From the NCBI GenBank assembly GCA_022538095.1, contig JAKYXN010000008.1, forward strand, positions 1 to 64,000: a stretch of DNA of 64,000 nucleotides. The letters run 5' to 3'. Source of the DNA: Puniceicoccaceae bacterium K14. GTDB lineage: Bacteria; Verrucomicrobiota; Verrucomicrobiia; Opitutales; Opitutaceae. Under the pieces are notes generated by a model. It saw only the letters and a program-made list of their open reading frames with translations. It made no database searches and was not told the DNA's origin. Positions 36,445 to 45,121 of this stretch are shown here, piece after piece. The translations under genes were made by a program, and so were the position numbers. The stretch's first letter is position 1. Each line of letters opens with the position of its first letter.

Positions 36445-37122
36445 CTATTTTTCACTACATGCCTTTCCGCGTTCTAAATATATCTTACTCTTAGCGAGCT
36501 CAGCATGGCTCTTATTATGCGTTACTAAAATTAAGGCTGTATCCAATTCCGAACACAAAGAACTCAATAAATCCATAACTCGATTGCCCGTGTGTTCATC
36601 AAGGTTTCCCGTGGGTTCGTCCGCCAAAACTAAACTGGGTTCCGTAACCAATGCCCGAGCAATGGCAATACGTTGGCGCTCCCCGCCCGAAAGGGTGTTC
36701 GGCATCTGCTTTTGGCGATCCAATAATCCGACTTTTTCCAACAAAAAAAGCGTTTTATTTTTAATTCTTTCACTTATCCCATTTTGGGCAATTCTAGCTG
36801 CCAAAAGAACGTTATCGAGAGCATTGAGTTCTGGCACGAGATAGTAAGACTGAAATACCATTCCCAAGAATGAGCGCCTACGCTTTGCCAGTTCATCTAA
36901 ACTTAAAGAATCGATCTGTTTACTTTCCCAGGAAATAGAGCCTGAGTCGCACTTTTCCAATCCTGCTAAGATATTGAGCAAAGTCGTTTTTCCAGACCCA
37001 GACTCACCTTGGATGCTTACGAATTCTCCCGCTGCGATTTTAAAATCAACTCCCATTAAAACGGGAATTTTCTGTTCTCCGCTCATATAGGCTTTTTCGA
37101 TGTTGTTTGCTTCGAGTATCAT
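36445..37122 (-). CDS. lolD: LolD-type lipoprotein-release ABC ATPase
   Basis: The 225-residue ATPase of the MacB/LolD group has Walker A G-E-S-G-S-G-K-T-T, Q-loop V-F-Q-S-Y-Y-L, the signature L-S-G-G-E-R-Q-R, Walker B L-V-L-A-D-E-P-T-G-N-L-D and the switch His in V-T-H-N. It powers extraction of lipoproteins from the inner membrane with the permease encoded just upstream. I use the ATG at 37122, one base after the permease stop; a longer frame starts inside that gene. Confidence 0.92.
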   Translation of the reverse strand: MILEANNIEKAYMSGEQKIPVLMGVDFKIAAGEFVSIQGESGSGKTTLLNILAGLEKCDSGSISWESKQIDSLSLDELAKRRRSFLGMVFQSYYLVPELNALDNVLLAARIAQNGISERIKNKTLFLLEKVGLLDRQKQMPNTLSGGERQRIAIARALVTEPSLVLADEPTGNLDEHTGNRVMDLLSSLCSELDTALILVTHNKSHAELAKSKIYLERGKACSEK

Positions 37123-37123
37123 C

Positions 37124-38353
37124 CTATTCGCTACGCAATGCATCCACAGGTTTCATTTTTCCAGCTTTAAGCGCAGGAATAATCCCCGCTAAAAAAGAAA
37201 CAATCAAGGCAAGCAAGCCGATCACCAACATATCGGAGACTTGCACATGAGAAGGCAAAAAAGAAAATGGATACACATCATGAATACTGTCTCCCGCTCC
37301 TGTCACCGTCGCAAAAAAGGTAATGATTTGATCGCGAAACCTGAGAGCAATCGCTCCCAGACCAAAGCCAGACAAAACGCCAACCAAACCGAGAAAGACA
37401 GCTTGCAAGCAGAAACAAGCTGCAATTTGAGAAGAAGTAGCCCCCATGGAAGCGAAGAGCCCGATCTCTCTTGTCTTGCGCACGACAGCGATCAACAGCG
37501 GCGATATTATTGAAAACGAAGCGACCAATACGATAAACGATAAGAGGAAAAACATCATACGCTTTTCGAACTGTAGCACAGACAAAAAAGCATTGTTCGA
37601 ATCCATCCAAGTAAACACATTTACACGCCGTTCAAACAATTCATTGAAGTCTTCAGCAGCAGCCATTTCGTCTTCACCTTCATGAAGTCTAACTTTTAAT
37701 CCGTGAACACCTTCTTCTAGGCCATACAAGTCCTGCATCAGCCTCAAAGTGCACAAAACCGTATTCTCGTCCAAATCGTTCCAGCCTGTGTGAAAAATTC
37801 CAGCAACTCGAACTTGGCGAGGAAGGAGAATCTCGTCTTGTTTCAATTTTTCTAATAAAAGAGGCGTATACAATTCGATCTCTACACCAACATAAGCTCC
37901 CAAGCGAGATGCAATCCCAGAACTTAGAAAAATCGAATCGTCATCCAAGTCATCCAAGGCACCCACCTGCAAGTATTTTGCGATGGGGACAACCTCCTCC
38001 TCTTGCACCAAATCAATGCCTTGGATAGCAGGAAAAACCGGGAGATTGCCACGCTGGGCCATTACCATGCCATGAGCATAGGGGGCCACAGCCTTCACCC
38101 GATCGTCGGCTAGAAGCTTTTCGCTGTATTCCTCGTAATCGTACAAGATTGAGCGATTCTCCACTCGTAGATCTCCAAAGCTTTCTGCGATGCGTCCGCG
38201 GATCTCGTAGCCAAAGCCATTAAAAACCGCGATAACAATATGCAACAAGGCGACACCAAGTGTCGTGCCGATTACTGATATAAAAGTGAATAGCGAAAAC
38301 CAACGTCCCTCTGGAAACAAATGCCGCAAAGCGATGATTACATACCAGGGCAT
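37124..38353 (-). CDS. lolC: LolC/LolE-type lipoprotein-release permease
   Basis: The 409-residue inner-membrane permease has an N-terminal helix (about 17-45), a large periplasmic domain (MacB_PCD-like, about 50-250) and three C-terminal helices with F-I-V-L-V-A-S-F-S-I-I-S and R-E-I-G-L-F-A-S-M-G-A motifs. It pairs with LolD, encoded directly downstream. Only one permease gene is present, so the complex may be a homodimer (LolF-like), as in many bacteria outside the gammaproteobacteria. It is preceded by lysS on the same strand, 51 bp away. Confidence 0.92.
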   Translation of the reverse strand: MPWYVIIALRHLFPEGRWFSLFTFISVIGTTLGVALLHIVIAVFNGFGYEIRGRIAESFGDLRVENRSILYDYEEYSEKLLADDRVKAVAPYAHGMVMAQRGNLPVFPAIQGIDLVQEEEVVPIAKYLQVGALDDLDDDSIFLSSGIASRLGAYVGVEIELYTPLLLEKLKQDEILLPRQVRVAGIFHTGWNDLDENTVLCTLRLMQDLYGLEEGVHGLKVRLHEGEDEMAAAEDFNELFERRVNVFTWMDSNNAFLSVLQFEKRMMFFLLSFIVLVASFSIISPLLIAVVRKTREIGLFASMGATSSQIAACFCLQAVFLGLVGVLSGFGLGAIALRFRDQIITFFATVTGAGDSIHDVYPFSFLPSHVQVSDMLVIGLLALIVSFLAGIIPALKAGKMKPVDALRSE

Positions 38354-38404
38354 CTCAGTTTATCGCAGGTTCATCGATTGATTAACACTCTTACTTTGTA
38401 AATC

Positions 38405-39871
38405 TCAGGAGCGAAGTTGTGGATACAAGATTACATCACGAATATTTTCCGCTTCCGTAAGCAAGATCGTAATACGATCGATTCCCATCCCGAGTCCGCC
38501 TGCTGGCGGCATGCCAAACTCTAACGTCTCCAAGAAGTCGTTATCAATGTTTTGAGCTTCTCCACCTGCCTGTTTTTCAAACATTTCACGTTGGACGTTA
38601 GGATCATTCTGCTCTGAGTACGCTGGAGCGATTTCCATTCCACCGATTACGAGCTCGAACACATCGATGGTAGACTCGTCGCTCTTCGTGAGCTTAGCCA
38701 AAGGACAAAGTTCCTTTGGTAAGTGGGTAACAAAAGTTGGTTGAATCAGATTTGGCTCAATCAGTTTCGAGTAGATCTCATGAGTTACCTCATAATCCTC
38801 GCATCCCGCTTCCACCTCGAGGCCCATTTCCTTAACCTTAGCCTCCTTTTCATCGGTGCTCAGCTCAAACCAACTTGGGTTCTCCGTCTTTTCGCATATC
38901 AAATCTTTGTATTTGGCTCGGCGCCACTCCCCAAAGAAATCGATCACTTCTCCGCCAGGCATAGTAACTTCTTCCTTTTTGAGAACGTCCTTAATCAAGT
39001 AACGGATCAAGTTTTGAATTAGCTCCATCATGCCTTCGAAATCCGAATACGCTTGATACAGCTCAAGCATGGTGAATTCCGGGTTGTGGCGGCGGGAGAT
39101 TCCCTCATTTCGGAAATTTCGTCCAATCTCGAAAACGCGATCAAAGCCACCCACCAAAAGTCGCTTCAAATAGAGCTCAAGCGAAATGCGCATAAAGAAG
39201 TCACGATCCAGGGAATTGTGGTGAGTGACAAATGGACGGGCGACTGCCCCTCCTGCAATGTTTTGAAAAATCGGCGTTTCTACCTCTAAGAAAGAGCGCT
39301 CCTCTAGAAAACGGCGGACACCGCTAATGATTCGACTCCTCGCAAAGAAGCGTTCGCGCGATTCCTTGTTTATAATCAAATCCAAGTGACGCTGACGGTA
39401 GGTCTGCTCCTGGTCGTTTAGTCCATGAAATTTTTCTGGCAACGGGCGCAGAGCCTTTGACACCATTTCATAACGAGCCGCTCGGATGGTCACTTCGCCA
39501 GTTTTTGTGGTGAACAACTGGCCTTCAATTCCAATAATATCCCCCAAGTCGAGCTTCTTAAACTCAGCGTAAGCCTCACCTCCCAGGGCATCAATCCGCA
39601 CGTAAGATTGGATAATGCCGGATTGGTCCTGAATCTTTACAAACTGAGCCTTGCCCATTTTACGAATGACCAAGAGACGTCCCGCTACTGCCACAGTTGG
39701 CTGATCTTCTACTTCCGAGTCAGGCAAATAGGCAGCGACCGCCTCCGTCGCAAAATGGCTCGGTTTGAACTCCGAACGATACGGGTCCACACCCTTTTCT
39801 CGCATGTCGGCCAACTTCTGGCGACGTACCGCTAACTGATCGTGGGAAATGTCGGATAAATTCGTGCTCAT
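38405..39871 (-). CDS. lysS: lysyl-tRNA synthetase, class II
   Basis: The 488-residue enzyme charges tRNA-Lys. An N-terminal OB-fold anticodon domain (about 60-165, with V-A-G-R-L and K-I-Q-D-Q-S-G-I-I-Q) precedes the class II core. Motif 1 surrounds F-L-E-V-E-T-P, motif 2 has F-E-I-G-R-N-F-R-N-E-G, and motif 3 is G-G-L-G-M-G-I-D-R. The length is standard. It is the first gene of the minus-strand set leading to lolC and lpxB, so a housekeeping promoter for the set is expected in the 147 bp shared with the divergent lipA. Confidence 0.96.
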   Translation of the reverse strand: MSTNLSDISHDQLAVRRQKLADMREKGVDPYRSEFKPSHFATEAVAAYLPDSEVEDQPTVAVAGRLLVIRKMGKAQFVKIQDQSGIIQSYVRIDALGGEAYAEFKKLDLGDIIGIEGQLFTTKTGEVTIRAARYEMVSKALRPLPEKFHGLNDQEQTYRQRHLDLIINKESRERFFARSRIISGVRRFLEERSFLEVETPIFQNIAGGAVARPFVTHHNSLDRDFFMRISLELYLKRLLVGGFDRVFEIGRNFRNEGISRRHNPEFTMLELYQAYSDFEGMMELIQNLIRYLIKDVLKKEEVTMPGGEVIDFFGEWRRAKYKDLICEKTENPSWFELSTDEKEAKVKEMGLEVEAGCEDYEVTHEIYSKLIEPNLIQPTFVTHLPKELCPLAKLTKSDESTIDVFELVIGGMEIAPAYSEQNDPNVQREMFEKQAGGEAQNIDNDFLETLEFGMPPAGGLGMGIDRITILLTEAENIRDVILYPQLRS

Positions 39872-40018
39872 ATCAACAAAACGAATGGATTAGGCGCTTT
39901 CGGCGGAAAAGATCAAAGCCTTTTCCCGACTTATTCACTCAAACTAAATAAAAGAAACCTGCGTCTTCAAATTGATTAAAGGTTGAATTTTCCAAAAGAA
40001 TGTCGAATTTCCCAAACC

Positions 40019-40900
40019 ATGACTTCACGCAAGCCAACATGGCTTCGAGCAAAATTGCCTAGCGGCAAGGGCTACGGAGCTGTTAGGAAACTCGTCGACG
40101 ACAACTCTCTGCACACCGTTTGCCAGAGTGCTCAGTGCCCCAACATGGGGGAATGCTGGTCGCGTGGTACCGCAACAGTGATGATTTTGGGAAACGTTTG
40201 CACACGTTCTTGCAATTTCTGCGCAATCCAGACGGGCCGTCCAACTGAGCTTGATTTGGGCGAACCAGCGCGCGTCGCCGACGCTGTGCACAAGATGCAA
40301 CTACGCCACTGCGTGATTACCTCGGTAACTAGAGATGAATTGGCCGATGGTGGCGCAAGCGTATGGGCAGCTACTATTAGAGCCATTCGCCACAGAAACC
40401 CGCAAACCGCTATCGAAGTACTGACTCCAGACTTCCGCGGCAAGACAGAGCAATTGGACATCGTCCTCGAAGCCAAACCTGACATTTTTAACCACAATGT
40501 AGAAACCGTCGAACGCCTGCAAAAGCCAGTTCGCGTTCAAGCGAAGTACGACAGATCCTTAAAGATACTCGAGCACGCCGATAAAAAAGGCTTCGTGACA
40601 AAATCGGGCGTTATGCTCGGTCTCGGCGAGCAAAAAGACGAAATCGCTCAAACCCTACAGGACATGCGAGCGGTCGGCATTAAGATTTTAACACTCGGCC
40701 AATACCTACAGCCGACTTCTAAGCACATTCCAGTTGACCGATGGGTTACCCCGGAAGAATTCGCAGAATGGAAAGAATACGCCTTATCGATCGGTTTCGA
40801 TTTTGTGGAATCTGGTCCGTTGGTTAGATCTTCCTACCATGCGGATGAGCAATCTTCTTACTTCACTGGAATAGATTCTCTAAGAAATCGAACGGCTTAG
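40019..40900 (+). CDS. lipA: lipoyl synthase
   Basis: This 293-residue radical SAM enzyme inserts two sulfurs into octanoyl groups on lipoyl domains. Both Fe-S motifs are present: the auxiliary cluster C-Q-S-A-Q-C-P-N-M-G-E-C-W and the radical SAM C-T-R-S-C-N-F-C. The R-S-S-Y-H-A-D motif near the C terminus supplies the Ser ligand. I use the ATG at 40019, which gives the usual N terminus (P-x-W-L-R-A-K); a TTG lies 36 bp upstream. No lipB is adjacent. A terminator-like hairpin follows. Confidence 0.95.
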   Translation: MTSRKPTWLRAKLPSGKGYGAVRKLVDDNSLHTVCQSAQCPNMGECWSRGTATVMILGNVCTRSCNFCAIQTGRPTELDLGEPARVADAVHKMQLRHCVITSVTRDELADGGASVWAATIRAIRHRNPQTAIEVLTPDFRGKTEQLDIVLEAKPDIFNHNVETVERLQKPVRVQAKYDRSLKILEHADKKGFVTKSGVMLGLGEQKDEIAQTLQDMRAVGIKILTLGQYLQPTSKHIPVDRWVTPEEFAEWKEYALSIGFDFVESGPLVRSSYHADEQSSYFTGIDSLRNRTA

Positions 40901-40909
40901 CCGATTTAC

Positions 40910-40944
40910 AGTCCCACGCCTCACCCGCTGGGACTTTTGTATTT
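40910..40944 (+). terminator. intrinsic terminator after lipA
   Basis: AGTCCCA (40910-40916) pairs with TGGGACT (40929-40935), with two further G-C pairs possible inside the loop, and is followed by TTTGTATTT. It lies ten bases past the lipA stop and just ahead of the ridA start. Confidence 0.7.
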
Positions 40945-40952
40945 ATTGACAC

Positions 40953-41423
40953 ATGCATACGCTCGAATCTGTCACAGAGAAAATCGAAGAACTAGGGCTT
41001 TTCTTGCCCGAAACGCCTGAAGCGAAGGGAAATTATCTTCCCTACGTGATTGCCGGAAAAATAGTAACTCTATCGGGAACCCTGCCAATAGCAGAAGGCA
41101 AAGTTGCATACACCGGACAAGTTGGCGAAGTGCAATCGATTGAAAGCGGCTACGAGTCAGCTCGCCTCTGCGCCTTAAATGCCCTAGCCAACCTACGTGC
41201 AGCAAGTAACGACTTTAAGTCACTGAAGCGAATAATTTCTGTCACTGGCTTCGTAAACAGCGTTAATGGTTTCGTTGATAGCCCAAAGGTGATCAATGGA
41301 GCCTCTGATTTTCTAGTCTCAGTATTCGGCGAATCAGGACAACACGCACGAGTAGCCGTATCGACAAATGGTCTTCCACTTAACGCGACAACTGAAACAC
41401 AAATCGTGGCAGAACTAGTCTAA
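40953..41423 (+). CDS. RidA/YjgF family protein
   Basis: The 156-residue protein belongs to the RidA family, whose best known members hydrolyse reactive enamine or imine intermediates from PLP enzymes. It shows the longer subfamily form (sometimes called endoribonuclease L-PSP) with G-K-I-V-T-L-S-G-T-L-P, A-L-N-A-L-A-N-L-R and a C-terminal H-A-R-V-A-V-S-T-N-G-L-P-L-N-A. In these variants the canonical active-site R-x-T motif is not typical, so the activity is uncertain. It stands alone after the lipA terminator. Confidence 0.9.
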   Translation: MHTLESVTEKIEELGLFLPETPEAKGNYLPYVIAGKIVTLSGTLPIAEGKVAYTGQVGEVQSIESGYESARLCALNALANLRAASNDFKSLKRIISVTGFVNSVNGFVDSPKVINGASDFLVSVFGESGQHARVAVSTNGLPLNATTETQIVAELV

Positions 41424-41955
41424 ACACTTACAAAGTGTAAATGATTACCCTAAATAATCGTATATTTTTGGAAAATAAGAAGTCAATTTGGCTAAATGCA
41501 TATTGACCTCCTACATTTGTATGAATTAGCTTTCGCACACTCATAATCATTACCCACTGCCTCAGTTACGAGTTAACCTCACAAAATTCTAGATAAGAAA
41601 ATCAATAAATTAACAAGATCCAATCTCGTCATAACCATCACCCCCAATTTGCATACATCAGATGTTACGATACCGGATCCTGAGTATAAAGATCTTGCAG
41701 AATATTTCAAAACCTACTCCTTTCTCACCTTTAAACGAACCTTAACGACTAATACTCAATATCCCCTATACTCCTAAGAGAATCTAGTAGATCAGAATCT
41801 CATCAATGACACCTCGAGATATTTCCAACGAAATGGCTCATGTTAGAGAAACTCAATCAAGGCATGACTTTCCTTCTGTCACATTCCACCCCACGGCAAA
41901 CCACAGAAATTTCAAAATTAAATCAGGAAAACCTTACGACTAAGACATCGCACAA
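41424..41955. other. long leader region of the ExbB/ExbD operon
   Basis: These 530 bp, AT-rich by eye, lie ahead of the DUF3450 gene and hold no credible gene. A perfect short palindrome, ACACTT-ACA-AAGTGT, sits just after the ridA stop (about 41426-41440). The operon promoter must lie here. I could not pick a convincing -35/-10 pair, riboswitch or iron-box sequence by eye. Confidence 0.4.
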
Positions 41956-42723
41956 ATGAATATGAAAAAAGCAATCACGATCATCGCAGCAGGCCTTGCC
42001 CTCGCAGGCCCCTCAGCGTTAATCTCAGCACCTGACCTCAAGGGCACGCGTAGCACTCTTGAACAGTGGGTTGAAATCAAAACGTTAATCTCTGAAGAGA
42101 GCAGCGATTGGAAAGTGGAGAAGGCAACTCTCGATGAGTCTATCGAACTTCTTGAGTCTGAAATCGAAGGTCTAAAAGAGGCGATCGAAGCAAAAGAGGA
42201 AGACGCCACAGCTGCCCAAGAAAAACGCCAGGAACTAACAGCTAAAGAAGAAGAGCTCAAAGCTGCTTCCTCCGTTATCAAACAAGTTATTAGCGATTTA
42301 GAAGAGCAGATCCTCGATCTAGTGAGCTACTTCCCACCTAGCCTACAAGAGAAAATTGAAATCATTACAGTTCGTATTCCAAAAGATGAAGAAGCGGCTA
42401 GAAAGGTTTTTCTATCACAACGCGTACAAAACTTGGTAGGTATTCTAACTGAAGCAGAGAAATTTAATGACCAAATCACTGTCGCAACTTCAATGCAGTC
42501 AATTGGAGGGAACAATGTTCAAGTTCGCACTATCTATTTAGGCCTATCTCGTGCTTACTATGTAGATGGCACAAAGAGCGAAGCCGGTTACCTCGTACCC
42601 GCCAAAGGTGAGTGGAAGAAGGAGCAAGATAACAGCTTAGCGGAAGCAATCGCTACCGCAATCGCCGTCATAGATGGAGAAGACGTTGCTCAATTCATAA
42701 ACCTTCCAATGGCAGTCAACTAA
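41956..42723 (+). CDS. DUF3450 periplasmic coiled-coil protein
   Basis: The 255-residue protein has a signal peptide (A-G-L-A-L-A-G-P-S-A region, about 5-24), then a long coiled coil (about 30-125) full of Glu, Lys and Leu, then a C-terminal domain with G-N-N-V-Q-V-R-T-I-Y-L-G-L-S-R-A-Y-Y. This is DUF3450, which in marine bacteria regularly opens operons of a TtpC-type ExbB, ExbD and TPR protein. It is probably a periplasmic partner of the motor complex. The next gene starts 36 bp later, so it is the first member of the operon. Confidence 0.9.
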   Translation: MNMKKAITIIAAGLALAGPSALISAPDLKGTRSTLEQWVEIKTLISEESSDWKVEKATLDESIELLESEIEGLKEAIEAKEEDATAAQEKRQELTAKEEELKAASSVIKQVISDLEEQILDLVSYFPPSLQEKIEIITVRIPKDEEAARKVFLSQRVQNLVGILTEAEKFNDQITVATSMQSIGGNNVQVRTIYLGLSRAYYVDGTKSEAGYLVPAKGEWKKEQDNSLAEAIATAIAVIDGEDVAQFINLPMAVN

Positions 42724-42759
42724 TCCGAGGGATAACTAATCAATATACAGTACAAGACA

Positions 42760-44148
42760 ATGAAAGTTCTTAAAACACTCTCTACTGGTCTAGCGCTCTT
42801 CGGAGCTGTAGCCCTCCAAGCGCAAACATTCGACCAAGTAGCTGAACAAGCTGAACAGGATTTGCTGGATGCCGAAAAGGAATTGGCAAGCCTGCGCAAC
42901 AGCATTGCGGATGAAAAAATTCCAATTTCACAAAAGCTGACTCAGCTTGAAAACGAAGTACAAACGGAGCGTAAGGACTACGACCGCGTAGTCAAAGCCG
43001 CTGACAATGTGGATGTCGACTTAAGCGCGATGGAAAACAAGGTTAAAAGCTTCGAAGACGAAAACGTTTATTTGAAGAACCTCCTCTCATCTTATATCAA
43101 GGCTTTCAATACACGCATCCATTCTGCGGAGCTAAATACGTATAAAGCAGTAATCGAAAAAGGAGAGCAAACTCTTGAAGATGCAAACGCTAGCGACTCC
43201 GACAAGCTCTCAGCGCAAATCGCAGTCGTTCAAACTTCCATTGAGCGCATTAAGGCGATTATGGGTGGCCACAAGTTCGAAGGAAAAGCACTTGGCAAGA
43301 ACGGGCGCGAAGTTAAAGGAACATATATTCTCGCCGGTCCAGTAGCTATGTTCGGAGATGGTGGCGAAAACGTTGGCTTTGCCCAAGGCGAGGTAAATGC
43401 TGCCTATCCTATCGTATTCAACCAGGGAATAAGTCCAGAAGTAATCGCAACAATCGGAAGCATCACTTCTGGCAGTGGGGGTCTAATGCCAATCGATCCT
43501 TCTGAAGGAAATGCAATTAAGATGGCACTCGTCGAAGAAACTCTCGTAGAGCACATCATGAAAGGTGGACGCACGATGTTTGTTCTTCTCGGTTTAGCTT
43601 TCGTCGCTCTTTGCGTCGCAATTTTTAAGATTTTCGAAATCACTTCAGTAAAGCGTCCAAAGGCTGGTCAACTTCAACAGATTTTGGACAACCTCAATTC
43701 AGGCAAGAAGCAACAAGCTCTTGAAATTGCTAACTCAGTCGATGGCCCTTTTGGAGACCTTCTTGTTGCAGGTGTTGAACACGCAGACCAAGAAAAAGAG
43801 CTACTCGAAGAAGTCCTCTATGAAAGACTACTCGCCGCTCAGCCTAAGCTCGAAAGAATGCTAGCCTTCATAGCGCTTACAGCAGGTGCTGCTCCTCTAC
43901 TCGGACTTCTTGGTACTGTAACAGGTATGATCAACACATTTAAGTTGATCACAGTTTTCGGTACGGGTGACGCAAGCTCGCTTTCATCTGGTATTTCAGA
44001 AGCCTTGATTACAACAGAGTACGGTTTGATCGTAGCGATCCCGGCACTACTCGCTCAAGCCCTCCTCACCCGTTTAGCAAAAGGTCGACTCGGTGAAATG
44101 GAGCAAGCATCCGTAGCATTCGTAAACGGATTGGCTAACAGGAAATAG
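42760..44148 (+). CDS. ExbB/TolQ-type motor protein with periplasmic coiled coil (TtpC-like)
   Basis: The 462-residue protein has a signal peptide (1-21), a periplasmic coiled coil (about 25-115) and a small beta-rich region. The MotA/TolQ/ExbB core (about 265-462) has three membrane helices, including A-P-L-L-G-L-L-G-T-V-T-G-M and I-S-E-A-L-I-T-T-E-Y-G-L. This layout is that of TtpC of the Vibrio TonB2 system. ExbB pentamers use the proton gradient to drive ExbD. No separate short ExbB is present, so this long form must be the channel. A hairpin separates it from exbD. Confidence 0.92.
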   Translation: MKVLKTLSTGLALFGAVALQAQTFDQVAEQAEQDLLDAEKELASLRNSIADEKIPISQKLTQLENEVQTERKDYDRVVKAADNVDVDLSAMENKVKSFEDENVYLKNLLSSYIKAFNTRIHSAELNTYKAVIEKGEQTLEDANASDSDKLSAQIAVVQTSIERIKAIMGGHKFEGKALGKNGREVKGTYILAGPVAMFGDGGENVGFAQGEVNAAYPIVFNQGISPEVIATIGSITSGSGGLMPIDPSEGNAIKMALVEETLVEHIMKGGRTMFVLLGLAFVALCVAIFKIFEITSVKRPKAGQLQQILDNLNSGKKQQALEIANSVDGPFGDLLVAGVEHADQEKELLEEVLYERLLAAQPKLERMLAFIALTAGAAPLLGLLGTVTGMINTFKLITVFGTGDASSLSSGISEALITTEYGLIVAIPALLAQALLTRLAKGRLGEMEQASVAFVNGLANRK

Positions 44149-44160
44149 ACTGTGGAAAAT

Positions 44161-44200
44161 GTTGGCTGTATCGGATAATCAATGCAGCCAACTTTTGTTT
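44161..44200 (+). terminator. intergenic hairpin, possible attenuator between exbB and exbD
   Basis: GTTGGCTG (44161-44168) pairs perfectly with CAGCCAAC (44185-44192) around a 16-base loop, followed by TTTTGTTT. This is terminator-shaped but lies inside the operon, 12 bp past the exbB-like stop and 34 bp ahead of the AGGAGG site of exbD. Partial termination would lower ExbD relative to ExbB. Confidence 0.6.
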
Positions 44201-44234
44201 CCAAAGATATTAAATAAATAGGAGGAATTACCTT

Positions 44235-44642
44235 ATGGGAAAAAACAAAAAGTCACTATCAAGCGGAGAGGATGTGGATGAAATCAACATCTCCCCTCTG
44301 ATTGACATGGTATTCATCCTCCTGATTTTCTTCATTGTTACCACAGTGTTCGTAGAAGAACCTGGCGTAGAAATCAATAAACCTATTGCGATAAATTCAG
44401 CCGACCTCGCTAAGAATTGTGTCCTCATCGCCATCACTCAAAATGACCAAGTGATGTACGGAGGCGACAATGTAGGCGTAGGAGGAATTCGCACGATTGT
44501 AAGAAAGCTAGTCAGTGAAAATGACCTTCCAGTGATCATTCAAGCCGACCAGTTATCTAAAGGCAGCACGGTTATTCGGGTAGTAGACGAGTGCAAACTT
44601 GCTCAAGCTACCGAAATCTACGTATCCACATTGGGGAGCTAA
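44235..44642 (+). CDS. exbD: ExbD/TolR-family protein (first copy)
   Basis: The 135-residue protein has one N-terminal membrane helix with the proton-carrying Asp in S-P-L-I-D-M-V-F-I-L-L, then a periplasmic domain ending in V-D-E-C-K-L-A-Q-A. It couples the ExbB channel to a periplasmic effector. A strong ribosome-binding site (TAGGAGGAA) is nine bases ahead. The second exbD follows 32 bp later and has nearly the same membrane segment. Confidence 0.93.
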   Translation: MGKNKKSLSSGEDVDEINISPLIDMVFILLIFFIVTTVFVEEPGVEINKPIAINSADLAKNCVLIAITQNDQVMYGGDNVGVGGIRTIVRKLVSENDLPVIIQADQLSKGSTVIRVVDECKLAQATEIYVSTLGS

Positions 44643-44674
44643 AATCAGGAGACATTATTTAACCATTTACCAAT

Positions 44675-45082
44675 ATGAAAGGTAGAAAAAGTTTTAGCCA
44701 AAACGACGACGTGACCGAGATCAACATCTCGCCATTGATCGACATGGTCTTTATCCTGCTCATCTTCTTCATCGTTACCACAGTATTCGTTGAAGAAAAA
44801 GGCATGGCAGCCAACACACCGGACCCGAGTTCCGTGTCTGAACCAAACGACAACGAACCCGTTGCATTCCTAATTCGCAGTAATGGATCTGTAGTTTTTA
44901 GAGGCAGAAATGTAGGCGTTGGTGGGGTTCGTGCAATCGTGCGACCAGAAATGCAACGTGAAGTCACCCCTATCACCGTAAACGTTGAATCAAAAGCGCT
45001 TACGAACCTAGTAGTCCGAGTCATGGACGAATGCTATCTAGGAGGAGCTGAGTCTGTCAGCATGAAAGCAGTCAATGAATAA
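44675..45082 (+). CDS. exbD: ExbD/TolR-family protein (second copy)
   Basis: This 135-residue paralogue has the same length as the first ExbD and an almost identical N-terminal stretch, including E-I-N-I-S-P-L-I-D-M-V-F. The periplasmic part diverges but keeps G-V-G-G-V/I-R. The pair arose by tandem duplication. They may form heterodimers inside one ExbB pore. It lies in the middle of the operon before the TPR gene, at the position where TonB2-type operons have tonB; no TonB is encoded here. Confidence 0.93.
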   Translation: MKGRKSFSQNDDVTEINISPLIDMVFILLIFFIVTTVFVEEKGMAANTPDPSSVSEPNDNEPVAFLIRSNGSVVFRGRNVGVGGVRAIVRPEMQREVTPITVNVESKALTNLVVRVMDECYLGGAESVSMKAVNE

Positions 45083-45121
45083 TCAGTATTTAAAAATTTA
45101 GAACAATTTATCGTAACCATC

